Positions 8,282 through 16,718 of a stretch of DNA of 64,000 nucleotides are shown in pieces. Below the pieces are notes generated by a model, which did no database searches, was not told where the DNA came from, and saw only the letters and a program-made list of their open reading frames with translations. The translations under genes and the position numbers were made by a program. The stretch is from positions 1,426,001-1,490,000 of the forward strand of contig NZ_CP102285.1 of the NCBI RefSeq assembly GCF_025151045.1, given 5' to 3'. The stretch comes from Parabacteroides johnsonii DSM 18315. Its GTDB lineage: Bacteria > Bacteroidota > Bacteroidia > Bacteroidales > Tannerellaceae. Numbering within the stretch: the first letter of the stretch is position 1; each line of letters starts with the position of its first letter.

Positions 8282-9454
8282 TTACAAAGATGTTTCAAGT
8301 ATTTCGTAAATGTCCTTTTCCGTAAGCGGAGCAAAAATGGAAGGATTATCGAGTCCTTCATTCGTGGCGATGTGTGCGGCAATCTCTTTCAGACGGCTTT
8401 CGTCGATGCCCACTTCACGCAGAGTCATCGGCATGCGCATCGTGTTCCTGAAGAAATCGTAAGTCTTGTCAATCGTCTGTTCCGCAATCTTGTAAGGCGG
8501 CAGTTCAGCGGAGATGCCGTAAATGTCCACACCGAACTTCACGAAACGTTCCAGCGTGCGGTCGTTCAAGATGTGTCGCATCCATCTCGGTGTGATGATG
8601 GCAAGCCCTTCACCGTGCGTGATGTCGTAGTAGGCCGATAGCGCATGCTCAATACCGTGCATGGGCCATCCCGACATGCCTGCCCCCAGATTGAGCAACC
8701 CGTTGCAGCCGAAAGTGCAGGCAAGCATGATTTCGGCGCGGGCTTCGTAGTCGTCGGGATGATCCAAAGCGACAGGACCGAACTTCATCAGGGTTTTGAT
8801 CAGCGTCTCGCAGAAACCGTCGGCAACCGAGTTGGACGGATTGACAAAGAACTGTTCCATCGCGTGGTTGATGGCATCGGCCACACCGGCCGCAGTATGT
8901 TTAGCATTGACCGTTTCGGTATAGGCAGGGTCAAGCAGAGAGCAGACAGGATAAAGAAGCGGGTCCACATATCCGATCTTGTCATTGGTCTCCGTCCGGG
9001 AAATAACACCGCCACAATCATACTCACTGCCGGTAGCGGCAAGCGTCATGACATCGACAATGGGAAGAGCATCCTCTGCTTTTACCTTATACGAAATCAA
9101 GTCCCAAGGGTCACCTTCATATCGGGCGGCTGCGGCAATCGCCTTGCAGCAGTCGAGGACTGAACCTCCACCTACGGATAAGATAACATCAATCCGTTTC
9201 TCCTTGCATATTCTCTGTCCGTCAAGTACGCTCGGATTGTATTTGGGATTGGGTTCGATACCACCCAATTCGTGGATTTCAAAATCCTTGAGCAGTTCCT
9301 TCACCTTGTCATAAAGCCCGAGGCGTTTGATGCTTCCCCCGCCATAGGCAAGAAGGACTTTATTTCCGATGGGACGCATCACTTCGGGCAGTCTGTCGAT
9401 AATACCTTTCCCGAAAATCAAACGGGTCGGGGTATGATATTCGAAATTTTCCAT
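8282..9454 (-). CDS. Iron-containing alcohol dehydrogenase (YqhD/BDH type)
   Basis: 390 residues, normal for group III alcohol dehydrogenases that reduce aldehydes with NADPH in the cytoplasm. It has GGGS at 38-41 and 95-98 for the cofactor and TGSEYD at 141-146. Metal ligands fit YqhD numbering closely: Asp193, His197, His266 and His280. It is the third gene of a unit with the flavodoxin and decarboxylase-cupin genes, 11 bp after the flavodoxin stop. The unit starts at operator copy 3. YqhD-type enzymes protect against reactive aldehydes, in line with the redox theme of the region. Confidence 0.93.
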   Translation of the reverse strand: MENFEYHTPTRLIFGKGIIDRLPEVMRPIGNKVLLAYGGGSIKRLGLYDKVKELLKDFEIHELGGIEPNPKYNPSVLDGQRICKEKRIDVILSVGGGSVLDCCKAIAAAARYEGDPWDLISYKVKAEDALPIVDVMTLAATGSEYDCGGVISRTETNDKIGYVDPLLYPVCSLLDPAYTETVNAKHTAAGVADAINHAMEQFFVNPSNSVADGFCETLIKTLMKFGPVALDHPDDYEARAEIMLACTFGCNGLLNLGAGMSGWPMHGIEHALSAYYDITHGEGLAIITPRWMRHILNDRTLERFVKFGVDIYGISAELPPYKIAEQTIDKTYDFFRNTMRMPMTLREVGIDESRLKEIAAHIATNEGLDNPSIFAPLTEKDIYEILETSL

Positions 9455-9465
9455 ATCTGTTGTTT

Positions 9466-10038
9466 TTAGAGTTTTTCAATAATCTGCTTCGACCATCCGG
9501 CGACGTTTGCTGTACCACCGTTGAACAGTCGGCCTTCTTTCCATTCAATTTTGGGATAGAGTTTCTTGAGTTGTTTCACGCTACCCGTGATTGAACTGCC
9601 ACCCGAAGTGGCAAAAGGAATGACGGTTTTACCCGTGAAATCATATTTCTCAAGAAAGGTATTGACCGGGCGCGGACACAAGTCCCACCATATCGGATAA
9701 CCGAGGAACACCACGTCGTAATCTTTCAGATCAATCGTTTCTCCACCCAGCGCAGGACGTGATTTTTCGTCTGTCATCTCCACCGAACTGCGGCTCGCCT
9801 TGTCGTTCCAGTCGAGATCTGCCGAAGTGTAGGCCGTAGCCGGAGTAATCCGGTAAAGTTTACCACCAGTCTCTTTTGCAATAGCGGTTGCCACTTTCTC
9901 TGTGGTCCCCGTGCAGGAGAAATAGGCTACAAGGATTCTCTTATCGGACGGCCTGTCGGTATCCGCAGTCTGTTTTTGTGCTTTCGACGGGCAACTGAAA
10001 GTAAGCAGGCTCATAAGTATCAATACTATCTGTTTCAT
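9466..10038 (-). CDS. Exported flavodoxin-like protein (probable lipoprotein)
   Basis: 190 residues. The N-terminus is a signal sequence with a lipobox-like LTFSC at residues 13-17, so the protein is probably a lipoprotein. The flavodoxin fold begins at about 35, with the FMN phosphate loop SCTGTTEKVA, then GYPIWWDLCP around 113-122 and the third loop SGGSS. Secreted flavodoxins of this kind occur beside aldo/keto reductases and decarboxylase-cupin proteins in gut Bacteroidales. It overlaps no neighbour and lies 1 bp after the decarboxylase-cupin gene. Confidence 0.88.
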   Translation of the reverse strand: MKQIVLILMSLLTFSCPSKAQKQTADTDRPSDKRILVAYFSCTGTTEKVATAIAKETGGKLYRITPATAYTSADLDWNDKASRSSVEMTDEKSRPALGGETIDLKDYDVVFLGYPIWWDLCPRPVNTFLEKYDFTGKTVIPFATSGGSSITGSVKQLKKLYPKIEWKEGRLFNGGTANVAGWSKQIIEKL

Positions 10039-10039
10039 G

Positions 10040-10873
10040 TCATTTTAATTTAGAATATACTTCATCGCCGACAGGTTCCAGCCATTCGGTACTGTTGTTC
10101 TCACCGGGCACTTCGATGGCTAAATGCGAGAACCAGCTGTCGGGAGCCGCCCCGTGCCAATGCTTCACGCCTGCCGGAATATTGATAGCATCCCCGGGGC
10201 GTAGTTCCACCGGTTCTTTGCCCCACTCCTGATAGTAGCCGCGACCGCCCACGCATACGAGTGTTTGACCGCCGCCTTTTGTTGCCTTGTGCACATGCCA
10301 GTTGTTGCGGCAGCCCGGCTCGAAGGTCACATTAACCACGGGGACTCCGTCCGTTACCACGGGAGCCGTGTAACTTTGACCGATGAAATACTTGGCATAG
10401 GCATCGTTGGGTTTCCCCACGGGGAAAATGATGGTTTGCGCGTACGCTTCGAGCGAACCTGCCGCTACGCTGTCTGTATTACCGTCGGTCCAAACCTCTT
10501 TTGCCATGCGGAAAGCCGCCCACGCTTTTGGCCAGCCCGCGTAGAATGCGGCATGGGTGAGTATTTCGGCTATCTCGGTTTGAGTCACTCCGTTCTTCTT
10601 CGCCGATTCGAGATGGTACTTGAACGAGGAATCGGTCAGTCCCTGCGACATCAGGGCCACCACGGTTACAATGGAACGGTCGCGGAGCGAAAGCAGATTG
10701 TTCCGGCTCCACACTTCCCCGAAAAGAATATCATCGTTCAAACGTGCAAATTCGGGGGCAAATTCTCCGAGCGCGTCGCGTCCGGCAGTTTGTTGGATTT
10801 TTACTTGTGATTTTGCCATGATCGGAAAAATTAAAGTCAATAATAAAGCTAATGATGCTACTTTTGTTTTCAT
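10040..10873 (-). CDS. Exported carboxymuconolactone decarboxylase-cupin fusion, copy A
   Basis: 277 residues. A signal peptide (about 1-22) is followed by a CMD domain (about 35-130, with AEILTHAAFYAGWPKAWAA; family members often carry Cys near here but this one does not). A cupin follows at about 165-260 with metal ligands in NNWHVH, the second part of the motif (YYQEWG) and LRPGD...HWHG. It is first in its unit behind operator copy 3. A close paralogue is at 16719-17534. CMD proteins act in aromatic degradation or as peroxidases; the missing Cys makes the second role less likely. Confidence 0.88.
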   Translation of the reverse strand: MKTKVASLALLLTLIFPIMAKSQVKIQQTAGRDALGEFAPEFARLNDDILFGEVWSRNNLLSLRDRSIVTVVALMSQGLTDSSFKYHLESAKKNGVTQTEIAEILTHAAFYAGWPKAWAAFRMAKEVWTDGNTDSVAAGSLEAYAQTIIFPVGKPNDAYAKYFIGQSYTAPVVTDGVPVVNVTFEPGCRNNWHVHKATKGGGQTLVCVGGRGYYQEWGKEPVELRPGDAINIPAGVKHWHGAAPDSWFSHLAIEVPGENNSTEWLEPVGDEVYSKLK

Positions 10874-10934
10874 ACGATATGATTTTTAGTTCGACATTTC
10901 CAAGACAACCGACAGGTCTTTCCTGTTTTCCGAT

Positions 10935-11001
10935 ACAAAAGTACAGGCATTATTCCACAACAGCTTTGCTGCAAGGCTCAAACTGTTTTGTTCTGAAGTT
11001 C
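10935..11001 (-). promoter_or_regulatory. Promoter with two-site AraC-type operator, copy 3
   Basis: Half-sites GAACTTCAGAACAAAA (10986-11001) and GAGCCTTGCAGCAAAG (10964-10979) are 22 bp apart, with 20 bp to the -7 box TACTTTTGT (10935-10943). It drives the decarboxylase-cupin, flavodoxin and alcohol dehydrogenase genes. The distal half-site sits 3 bp after the stop of the AraC gene. Confidence 0.82.
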
Positions 11002-11004
11002 ATC

Positions 11005-11817
11005 TTACCATGAAGGAGCGACACCATAAGCCTCCTTGTATATCTTGGAGAAATGCGACAGGTTCTTGAAACCCACATCGAAGCAGGCTTCCGTCACTTT
11101 CTTCTTGCCTGATTTTATCAGGCCGTGCGCGGCCTCCAAACGGCGTTTGATAATCCACTTTTGCGGTGTCAGGTTACTGACTTTGGCAAAGTCCCGCTTG
11201 AAGGTAGCCAGGCTGCGTCCCGTGTAACTGGCGATTTCCTCCAGAGAGAGATCACACATGTAGTTCTCGTTCAGATAGTCGAGAATGTCGATTTTCCATG
11301 GCTCCACGAAGTCGAACAACGAGGCATAGAGATTCCGGTCGGTATTAAGCAGTACATATATCCCTTCTACCATTTTCAGCTTCAGTACCTCTTCGGACGG
11401 TTTTTCGCCTGCATCGAAATAGGGAATGACGGATTCGAACAGCGAACGGATATCAGGCCTGTTACTGGGCAACACACGCAGGCTTACCTTCTCACGTTCG
11501 GAATCGTTTGGAATCTGTTGCCGGTTAAGCGTCTGGTAAAATTCTCGTAGAAACGGTCTTGAGAACTTCAGTACGACAGAACGGTAAGGCTTTCCGTCCT
11601 CAACCTTTTTCTGCAACCACATCCGGTTATCACGCCGCATGAAAGCACAATCCCCCGGATGCAACACGGTTTTCTTACCACGTTCCTCTATCTCCAGCTC
11701 ACCGGAGCACAGATAAATAAGCGTATGCTCCCTGTTTTCATGGGCGCATCCCCGGTCATCGGTGAAATAATTCGCTATAAGCACGTTCGAGCAATCGAAT
11801 ACATCTAATCGTTCCAT
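11005..11817 (-). CDS. AraC-family transcriptional regulator, likely regulator of the local operator set
   Basis: 270 residues from the chosen start. An upstream ATG at 11841 lies inside the -7 box (11838-11846), so it would not be transcribed; the ATG at 11817 is preferred. The N-terminal half is a cupin-like sensor (LHPGDCAFMRRDN). The C-terminal half has two helix-turn-helix units (LSLEEIASYTGRSLATFKRDF, then VTEACFDVGFKNLSHFSKIY). A single half-site (operator copy 4) stands at the conserved distance before its own promoter, so autoregulation is likely. Its position among the five operators makes it the first candidate to bind them; that is inference. Confidence 0.88.
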   Translation of the reverse strand: MERLDVFDCSNVLIANYFTDDRGCAHENREHTLIYLCSGELEIEERGKKTVLHPGDCAFMRRDNRMWLQKKVEDGKPYRSVVLKFSRPFLREFYQTLNRQQIPNDSEREKVSLRVLPSNRPDIRSLFESVIPYFDAGEKPSEEVLKLKMVEGIYVLLNTDRNLYASLFDFVEPWKIDILDYLNENYMCDLSLEEIASYTGRSLATFKRDFAKVSNLTPQKWIIKRRLEAAHGLIKSGKKKVTEACFDVGFKNLSHFSKIYKEAYGVAPSW

Positions 11818-11837
11818 ATTGTCAGTCTTTAATTTTC

Positions 11838-11882
11838 GCAAATATAACGCATTCCAACCACAGAATCTTTGTTGTAAAGCTC
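11838..11882 (-). promoter_or_regulatory. araC promoter with single half-site, copy 4
   Basis: GAGCTTTACAACAAAG (11867-11882) lies 20 bp upstream of the -7 box TATATTTGC (11838-11846), the same geometry as the other copies. The distal half-site expected at 11889-11904 is not recognisable. One site in place of two may give a different response at the regulator's own gene. Confidence 0.7.
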
Positions 11883-11962
11883 AAATTCGCAAAACGGATA
11901 AAATATTTTGTACACTTGATCTTATATGACAGTGGTTGTCTTACTGGTTGTAGTCCAATATA

Positions 11963-12426
11963 TTACGGTTTCAACGGACCATAAAAGTACGATGCCGTAG
12001 CACCGCCGTCGATCAGAAAGTCCGCTCCCGTGATAAATGCCCCTCTGTCGCTCATAGGTAGTTCGGCAACATTGGCAACCTCGTCCGCGGTTTCGGGGCG
12101 TCCTGCCGGGCATTTGGCGAACATGTTTTTGTAAAAATCACCTCGTGGCCCGTTGAACTCGGCGATACGCCCGCCGCATTGACGAGCGTTGAAATTTCAC
12201 CATGTTTCCGTGCAACTGCAATCAAGTTCAAAATGGACTCCCTTGAGGAAAGATCCATTTCGATGGGTGTTGCATCAAATCCTGCCTCATTCAACGTGCG
12301 GCAAACAGCCTCGGCACTCTTCAGATTGTGGTCTCCGACAACGATCTTTTTCCCATATCCCATGCGGCGGGCTATCGCCATTCCTATCTGCCCGGCACCG
12401 GTCAATATCATTACTTCTTTATTCAT
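11963..12426 (-). pseudogene. Short-chain dehydrogenase, truncated by internal deletion
   Basis: The N-terminal Rossmann part is clear from ATG 12426 (LTGAGQIGMAIA at residues 8-19, VVGD, and LVNAAG). After about residue 95 the frame breaks and resumes with the C-terminal block (CPAGRPETADEVANV, later GADFLIDGGATASYFYG), ending at 11963. The central part with the Tyr-Lys catalytic pair is missing. It is the last gene of the unit that starts at operator copy 5, and the upstream neighbours are intact. Confidence 0.82.
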
Positions 12427-12478
12427 ATTTGCTTTTTCTTTATTCTTCGATAACGTAATTTTTTATCTCATTGCCGGT

Positions 12479-13648
12479 TTATTCTTCATTTTGTTCCAGC
12501 ACACGGGCCATCCGCTCCAATCCATCAGCAAGCAACGCACGGGGGCAGGCGATATTCAAGCGGATGAATCCCTCTCCACCGGGTCCGTACATCGTACCTG
12601 AATTGATCATCAGTTTTTGTTCCTCTTGCAGGCGCAAGGTCGTAGCATCCGAACCGATACCGAGTGCTCGGCAGTCTATCCAGACCAAGTAAGTTCCTTC
12701 AAGCGGCAGCACGGGATATTGCGGCAGCCTCTTGGCGAAAAAGCGGCATAGATATTCGTAATTCCCTCGCAGGTATTTTCGCAAAGCATCGAGCCACGTT
12801 TCGCCCTCGTTGTAAGCAGCTATCGTGGCGATGACACCGAACGGATTGACATCGCATACTTCGTTGATATTGATGGCGCGATCGATGCGGCGGCGCACCT
12901 CTTCGTCGGCCGCAATGATGTTGGCGATTTGCAGTCCGGCAAGGTTGAACGCCTTGCTTGGCGAAACGCAAGTCACGGAATTTTGTTGGAAATGTTCGGA
13001 TAGAGAGGCGAAAGGCGTATAATCATGCCCTTCGTAGGTCAGTTCGCAATGAATCTCGTCGGCCACAACAAACACCCCGTTGCGAAGGCAGATGTCGCCG
13101 ATATGCCGCAGTTCTTCCGGCGTCCAGACCCGTCCGACCGGATTGTGAGGATTACATAGTAATAGGATTTTCGTCTTCGGATCAGCCACCTTCGCTTCGA
13201 GGTCGTCGAAGTCGATTGAGTAGCGACCGTCCCGGTAAACGAGGTTATTGGCCGATAGTTCGCATCCGTCGTTGCGAATCGACGAATAGAAGCAGTTGTA
13301 TGCCGGAGTCTGGACGATTACCTTGTCGCCCGGTACGGTCAGGGCTTTGATAATGGCCGACAGAGCCGGTACGACACCACTTGTATAGATAATCCACCGG
13401 GGATCTATCCGCCAACGATGACGGCTCTCGAACCACCGGACAACCGCATCGTAATAGGTTTCGGGCACTTTGGTGTAACCGAAAATACCATGATCCACCC
13501 GCTTTTGTAAGACATCGATAATGGCAGGTGCCGTACGAAAATCCATATCCGCCACCCACATGGGCAGTACATTTTCCTCTTCGGGAGTGTCCCATTTATA
13601 GGAGTTCGTCCCGCGACGCGGAACAATCGTATCGAAATCGTAGTTCAT
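12479..13648 (-). CDS. PatB/MalY-type PLP aminotransferase (C-S lyase)
   Basis: 389 residues, the family length. It has WVADMDF (31-37), the cofactor-contacting NPHNPVGR (166-173), ADEIH (196-200) and the PLP Lys232 in SPSKAFNLAGLQ. Enzymes of this group cleave cystathionine or related thioethers to a thiol, pyruvate and ammonia. It starts 3 bp after the MATE pump stop, so the two are likely co-translated. The sensor domain of MalY-like regulators cannot be excluded, but the catalytic residues look complete. Confidence 0.92.
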   Translation of the reverse strand: MNYDFDTIVPRRGTNSYKWDTPEEENVLPMWVADMDFRTAPAIIDVLQKRVDHGIFGYTKVPETYYDAVVRWFESRHRWRIDPRWIIYTSGVVPALSAIIKALTVPGDKVIVQTPAYNCFYSSIRNDGCELSANNLVYRDGRYSIDFDDLEAKVADPKTKILLLCNPHNPVGRVWTPEELRHIGDICLRNGVFVVADEIHCELTYEGHDYTPFASLSEHFQQNSVTCVSPSKAFNLAGLQIANIIAADEEVRRRIDRAININEVCDVNPFGVIATIAAYNEGETWLDALRKYLRGNYEYLCRFFAKRLPQYPVLPLEGTYLVWIDCRALGIGSDATTLRLQEEQKLMINSGTMYGPGGEGFIRLNIACPRALLADGLERMARVLEQNEE

Positions 13649-13651
13649 AAT

Positions 13652-15088
13652 TTATCTTTTTATACGTAGTTTATAAATCCAGTTACCGCTCCAAAGTCTC
13701 GCGAGGAAGATTACTCCCCGGAAACAAAGCTCAATACACATGGCAAGCCACACGCCGCGTAGTCCCATCGTGGGAGAAAGCCATGCCGCCAGTGTCAGTC
13801 GCACGCCCCAAATACTACCGAAGTTCATCAGACTGGGTACGAATGTATTACCCACACCTACGAATACACCGTAGGCAACGATAGATGCCGCAAACATCGG
13901 CTCCGCAAAGGCTTCTATCCGCAGAATCTCGATTCCCAACGTGCGGATTTCCTCCACGGGAGTCATCACTCCGATGATTTGCGGAGCCGCCACATACATC
14001 AACGCTCCCATAACACCCATAATCAGCATTCCCGACCAGACGGTAATATTGGCGAAACGACGGAGCAACCGGATACGGTTCGCTCCAAGGCTCTGACCGA
14101 CCAACGTCGTGGCAGCCTCCGAGATGCCGTAGCCGGGCATATAGCAGAGGCTTTCGGCAATGATGGTGAACGAGTTGGCAGCAATGGCAACGATGCCGAG
14201 CGGTGCGACAATCACCGTCGTTGCGATCTGCGCCCCGCAAATGGCCATGTGTTCGAATCCCATCGGTAATGAAATACGGAAAGCCTTACGCAACGTCTCC
14301 CGTTGGGGTAGAAAACTTCCCCGTTCTCCGATGAGCTTCAGCATGGGCGAACGGCGGCATAGATACCACATCATTCCTCCGGCGGTAACGAGTTCGGCCA
14401 ATACCGTTCCCAATATAGCACCTTTCACACCCAGACCTGCACCGAGAGCGGTAAATGCTACTCCGAACCACTCCACCTGCCTCGTCGGAAAGATCAGGAA
14501 GAAGTTGAACATGACATCCAGCAAGCACATCATTATGTTCAGTATGGCGGGCACGCGCATATTCCCACTGCAACGCAACATGCCTCCTGCAAGAAAGTTC
14601 AACTGCAAGGCAGGCAGGAATAGTGCGAATATTCTGAAGTAGAGGGATGAATCGCCCCGTATCGCCTCATCGCCGCCCAACCAGATAGGAAGCATACCAC
14701 TGATGGAAATGCCGACAACCGCCAACAATGAGCTGAAAACAAGCGTGGCAGTAACTGCTTGACGAAGTATCTTTTTGGCTTCCACGAAATCCCCGGCTCC
14801 GATACGGTGTGCCACCTGTACGGAAAATCCCGTCGCAGCAGCTGCACACACCCCCCAGAACAGCCAAGTGGTGGTCGATACCAATCCGATGGAGGCAGCG
14901 GCATTCGCCCCCAAGCTGCCCACCATCGAGGCGTCAATGTATTGCATGGCAATGGAGGATAGTTGCGCCATAATTGCAGGGACGCTAAGGTATGCAGTCA
15001 GGCGTAACTGCTGCCCCAGCGTCATTTGCTTCCCTTCGCGGATAAGCGATAGCAGGTAATCGGTCTTTCCTTTTCCTATTCCCATCAA
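13652..15088 (-). CDS. MATE-family efflux transporter
   Basis: 478 residues with about twelve hydrophobic segments arranged in two similar halves (for example ASMVGSLGANAAASIGLVST in the first and a repeat-like ATTLVGQSLGANR in the second), as in Na+- or H+-driven MATE pumps. The start lies 16 bp after the DUF3737 stop in the unit driven from operator copy 5. Placing a pump next to a C-S lyase and oxidoreductases suggests export of a toxic compound or a detoxification product. The substrate is unknown. Confidence 0.93.
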   Translation of the reverse strand: MMGIGKGKTDYLLSLIREGKQMTLGQQLRLTAYLSVPAIMAQLSSIAMQYIDASMVGSLGANAAASIGLVSTTTWLFWGVCAAAATGFSVQVAHRIGAGDFVEAKKILRQAVTATLVFSSLLAVVGISISGMLPIWLGGDEAIRGDSSLYFRIFALFLPALQLNFLAGGMLRCSGNMRVPAILNIMMCLLDVMFNFFLIFPTRQVEWFGVAFTALGAGLGVKGAILGTVLAELVTAGGMMWYLCRRSPMLKLIGERGSFLPQRETLRKAFRISLPMGFEHMAICGAQIATTVIVAPLGIVAIAANSFTIIAESLCYMPGYGISEAATTLVGQSLGANRIRLLRRFANITVWSGMLIMGVMGALMYVAAPQIIGVMTPVEEIRTLGIEILRIEAFAEPMFAASIVAYGVFVGVGNTFVPSLMNFGSIWGVRLTLAAWLSPTMGLRGVWLAMCIELCFRGVIFLARLWSGNWIYKLRIKR

Positions 15089-15104
15089 GTTATTTGCAAG
15101 GGTG

Positions 15105-15980
15105 TCAATCGGTAAAACAGGTTTTCTCGTCCCAGAGTTTCAGCTTGCAATCGGCGGGAGCTTTGATATTCTCGTCGAGGATAATCTCTCCGTAGCTTTC
15201 GGCGGTGATACAACCTGTTCGCGGATTCTTCACTCCGCCTATCGCACCTTTGATGGTGGCCTGCACCGAGCTGTACTCGAAAGCCCGGTCACAGTCGGGG
15301 CCGAACGTGCAATTCTCCAACACGAGGTCGTGGGCATAGCAGAGCGGCTGTTCGCCGGTAATGTGACAGTTCACCAACCGGAGATTGTGCGAATGCCAGC
15401 CCAAGTATTCGCCGTTGAGTTCCGAATCGTAGATCGTCACGTTCTCCACCTCCCAGAAAGCATCTTTCGTGGTGATTTTGGCATTATGAATCTCCACATC
15501 TTTCACGTACTGGAAAACGTATTTACTGTCACTTTCCAATCCGTCGATGCGGATATTGCTGCTGAACATGAAGGGATAAGTGCCGCCATGTAGTTTCAGA
15601 TTTTTGATATTCAGATTCCGGCAACGCCAGAACACTTCATCGGCATCGTTTATCTCCACGTTCTCGATTTCGATGTCGTGCATCTCGCGGAACATCTTGG
15701 GCGCATCAATGCGTGTATTCGTCATTTTCAGATGGTCGGAGTACCATAGCGCCGAACGTCCGCCGACATCGAAGAAACAACGGTCGATAACGAAACCGTG
15801 CACATGCCAGAAAGGATAATTCCCCTCGAACCGGCAATCGACGGCTTCGATGTTGCTGCACTCCTTGACGGCCGACTCTCCGGCACGGATGATTACATTT
15901 TCCAAACGTAAGTCATGTGATTCGAACAAAGGTCTTTCACCTCCGAATTCTGCATTTGATATTACTTTCATATTTTTCAT
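15105..15980 (-). CDS. DUF3737-family right-handed beta-helix protein
   Basis: 291 residues. The sequence is built of repeats in which short hydrophobic strands alternate with Asn and Asp turns (NVIIRAGES, NIEAVDCRFEG, DVEIHNAKI, NVTIYDSELNG, NLRLVNCHI, DLVLENCTF), the pattern of a parallel beta-helix, and it fits DUF3737 proteins, which have no proven function. There is no signal peptide. It is the first gene behind operator copy 5 and precedes the MATE pump and the PatB-like lyase. DUF3737 genes often accompany such stress-response clusters in anaerobes, which I recall as family knowledge. Confidence 0.85.
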   Translation of the reverse strand: MKNMKVISNAEFGGERPLFESHDLRLENVIIRAGESAVKECSNIEAVDCRFEGNYPFWHVHGFVIDRCFFDVGGRSALWYSDHLKMTNTRIDAPKMFREMHDIEIENVEINDADEVFWRCRNLNIKNLKLHGGTYPFMFSSNIRIDGLESDSKYVFQYVKDVEIHNAKITTKDAFWEVENVTIYDSELNGEYLGWHSHNLRLVNCHITGEQPLCYAHDLVLENCTFGPDCDRAFEYSSVQATIKGAIGGVKNPRTGCITAESYGEIILDENIKAPADCKLKLWDEKTCFTD

Positions 15981-16018
15981 TTTTCAATTATTATAATCCA
16001 TATTCAACTTGTAACAGT

Positions 16019-16085
16019 GCAAAAGTATGAAGCTACCATCACAACAACTTTGCTTCAAGGCTCAATTTGCTTTGTTATAAAGTTC
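16019..16085 (-). promoter_or_regulatory. Promoter with two-site AraC-type operator, copy 5
   Basis: Half-sites GAACTTTATAACAAAG (16070-16085, identical to copy 1) and GAGCCTTGAAGCAAAG (16048-16063) are 22 bp apart, with 20 bp to the -7 box TACTTTTGC (16019-16027). It drives the DUF3737, MATE, PatB and SDR-relic unit. Confidence 0.82.
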
Positions 16086-16116
16086 ATCTAACAGGGGATG
16101 GTTTATGTTATAGGCA

Positions 16117-16707
16117 CTATTCTTTTACTATGGACTTAATGAATCGGGCAGGAACACCGCCTACGATTGTGTTAGCTTCCACATCCTTCGTAACGACCGC
16201 TCCAGCCCCGACAACTGCATTGTCGCCGATGGTTACGCCTTGCAAAATCGTCGCATTGGAACCTATCCATACGTCCTTGCCCAACACGATGGGTGCGGGA
16301 TAGGTCGTTTGGCGATCTTCTTGAGCCAAACCGTGATTGAGTGTGGCAAAGACCACGTTATGTCCTATCTGGCATCCGTCGCCAATTATCACTCCGCCAT
16401 GATCCTGAAAATGACAGCAGGCATTGATGAATACCCCTTCACCGACGGTGATATTTTTACCGAAATCGGCATAGAACGGTGGAAATACCCGGAGCGATTC
16501 CGGTACCTCGTAACCGAATAGCTCGGAAAGTAATTCGCGTACTTCGTCCGGTGTGTGGTATGCTGTATTCAGCCGGAAAGTAATGCGCCGGGCTTCGTTG
16601 CTCATATCGTCCATAAAGCGGTGTATCTCCTCTGTATCGAGTGCCCTGCGAGTCTTGACATATTCTTTGAATGCATCTGTTGTCATGCTCTTTTCTTTGT
16701 GCTCCAT
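16117..16707 (-). CDS. Maltose O-acetyltransferase-like hexapeptide acetyltransferase
   Basis: 196 residues. The N-terminal Mac domain (about 10-65) is followed by a left-handed beta-helix of hexapeptide repeats (VGEGVFINACCHF, IGDGCQIGHNV, LGKDVWIGSNATILQGVTIG). The catalytic His is expected in the NHGL segment. Such enzymes acetylate sugars or similar hydroxyl acceptors with acetyl-CoA. Met8 is an alternative start. It is the last gene of the minus-strand unit that begins at 18045 and is the intact counterpart of the truncated gene at 7916-8215. Confidence 0.9.
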   Translation of the reverse strand: MEHKEKSMTTDAFKEYVKTRRALDTEEIHRFMDDMSNEARRITFRLNTAYHTPDEVRELLSELFGYEVPESLRVFPPFYADFGKNITVGEGVFINACCHFQDHGGVIIGDGCQIGHNVVFATLNHGLAQEDRQTTYPAPIVLGKDVWIGSNATILQGVTIGDNAVVGAGAVVTKDVEANTIVGGVPARFIKSIVKE

Positions 16708-16718
16708 ATTGGTCGATC

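Noticed and set aside
13848-14573. Minus-strand frames inside the MATE gene in other registers
   Set aside because: Out-of-frame readings of a GC-rich membrane-protein gene, rich in Arg and His; the MATE frame is intact.
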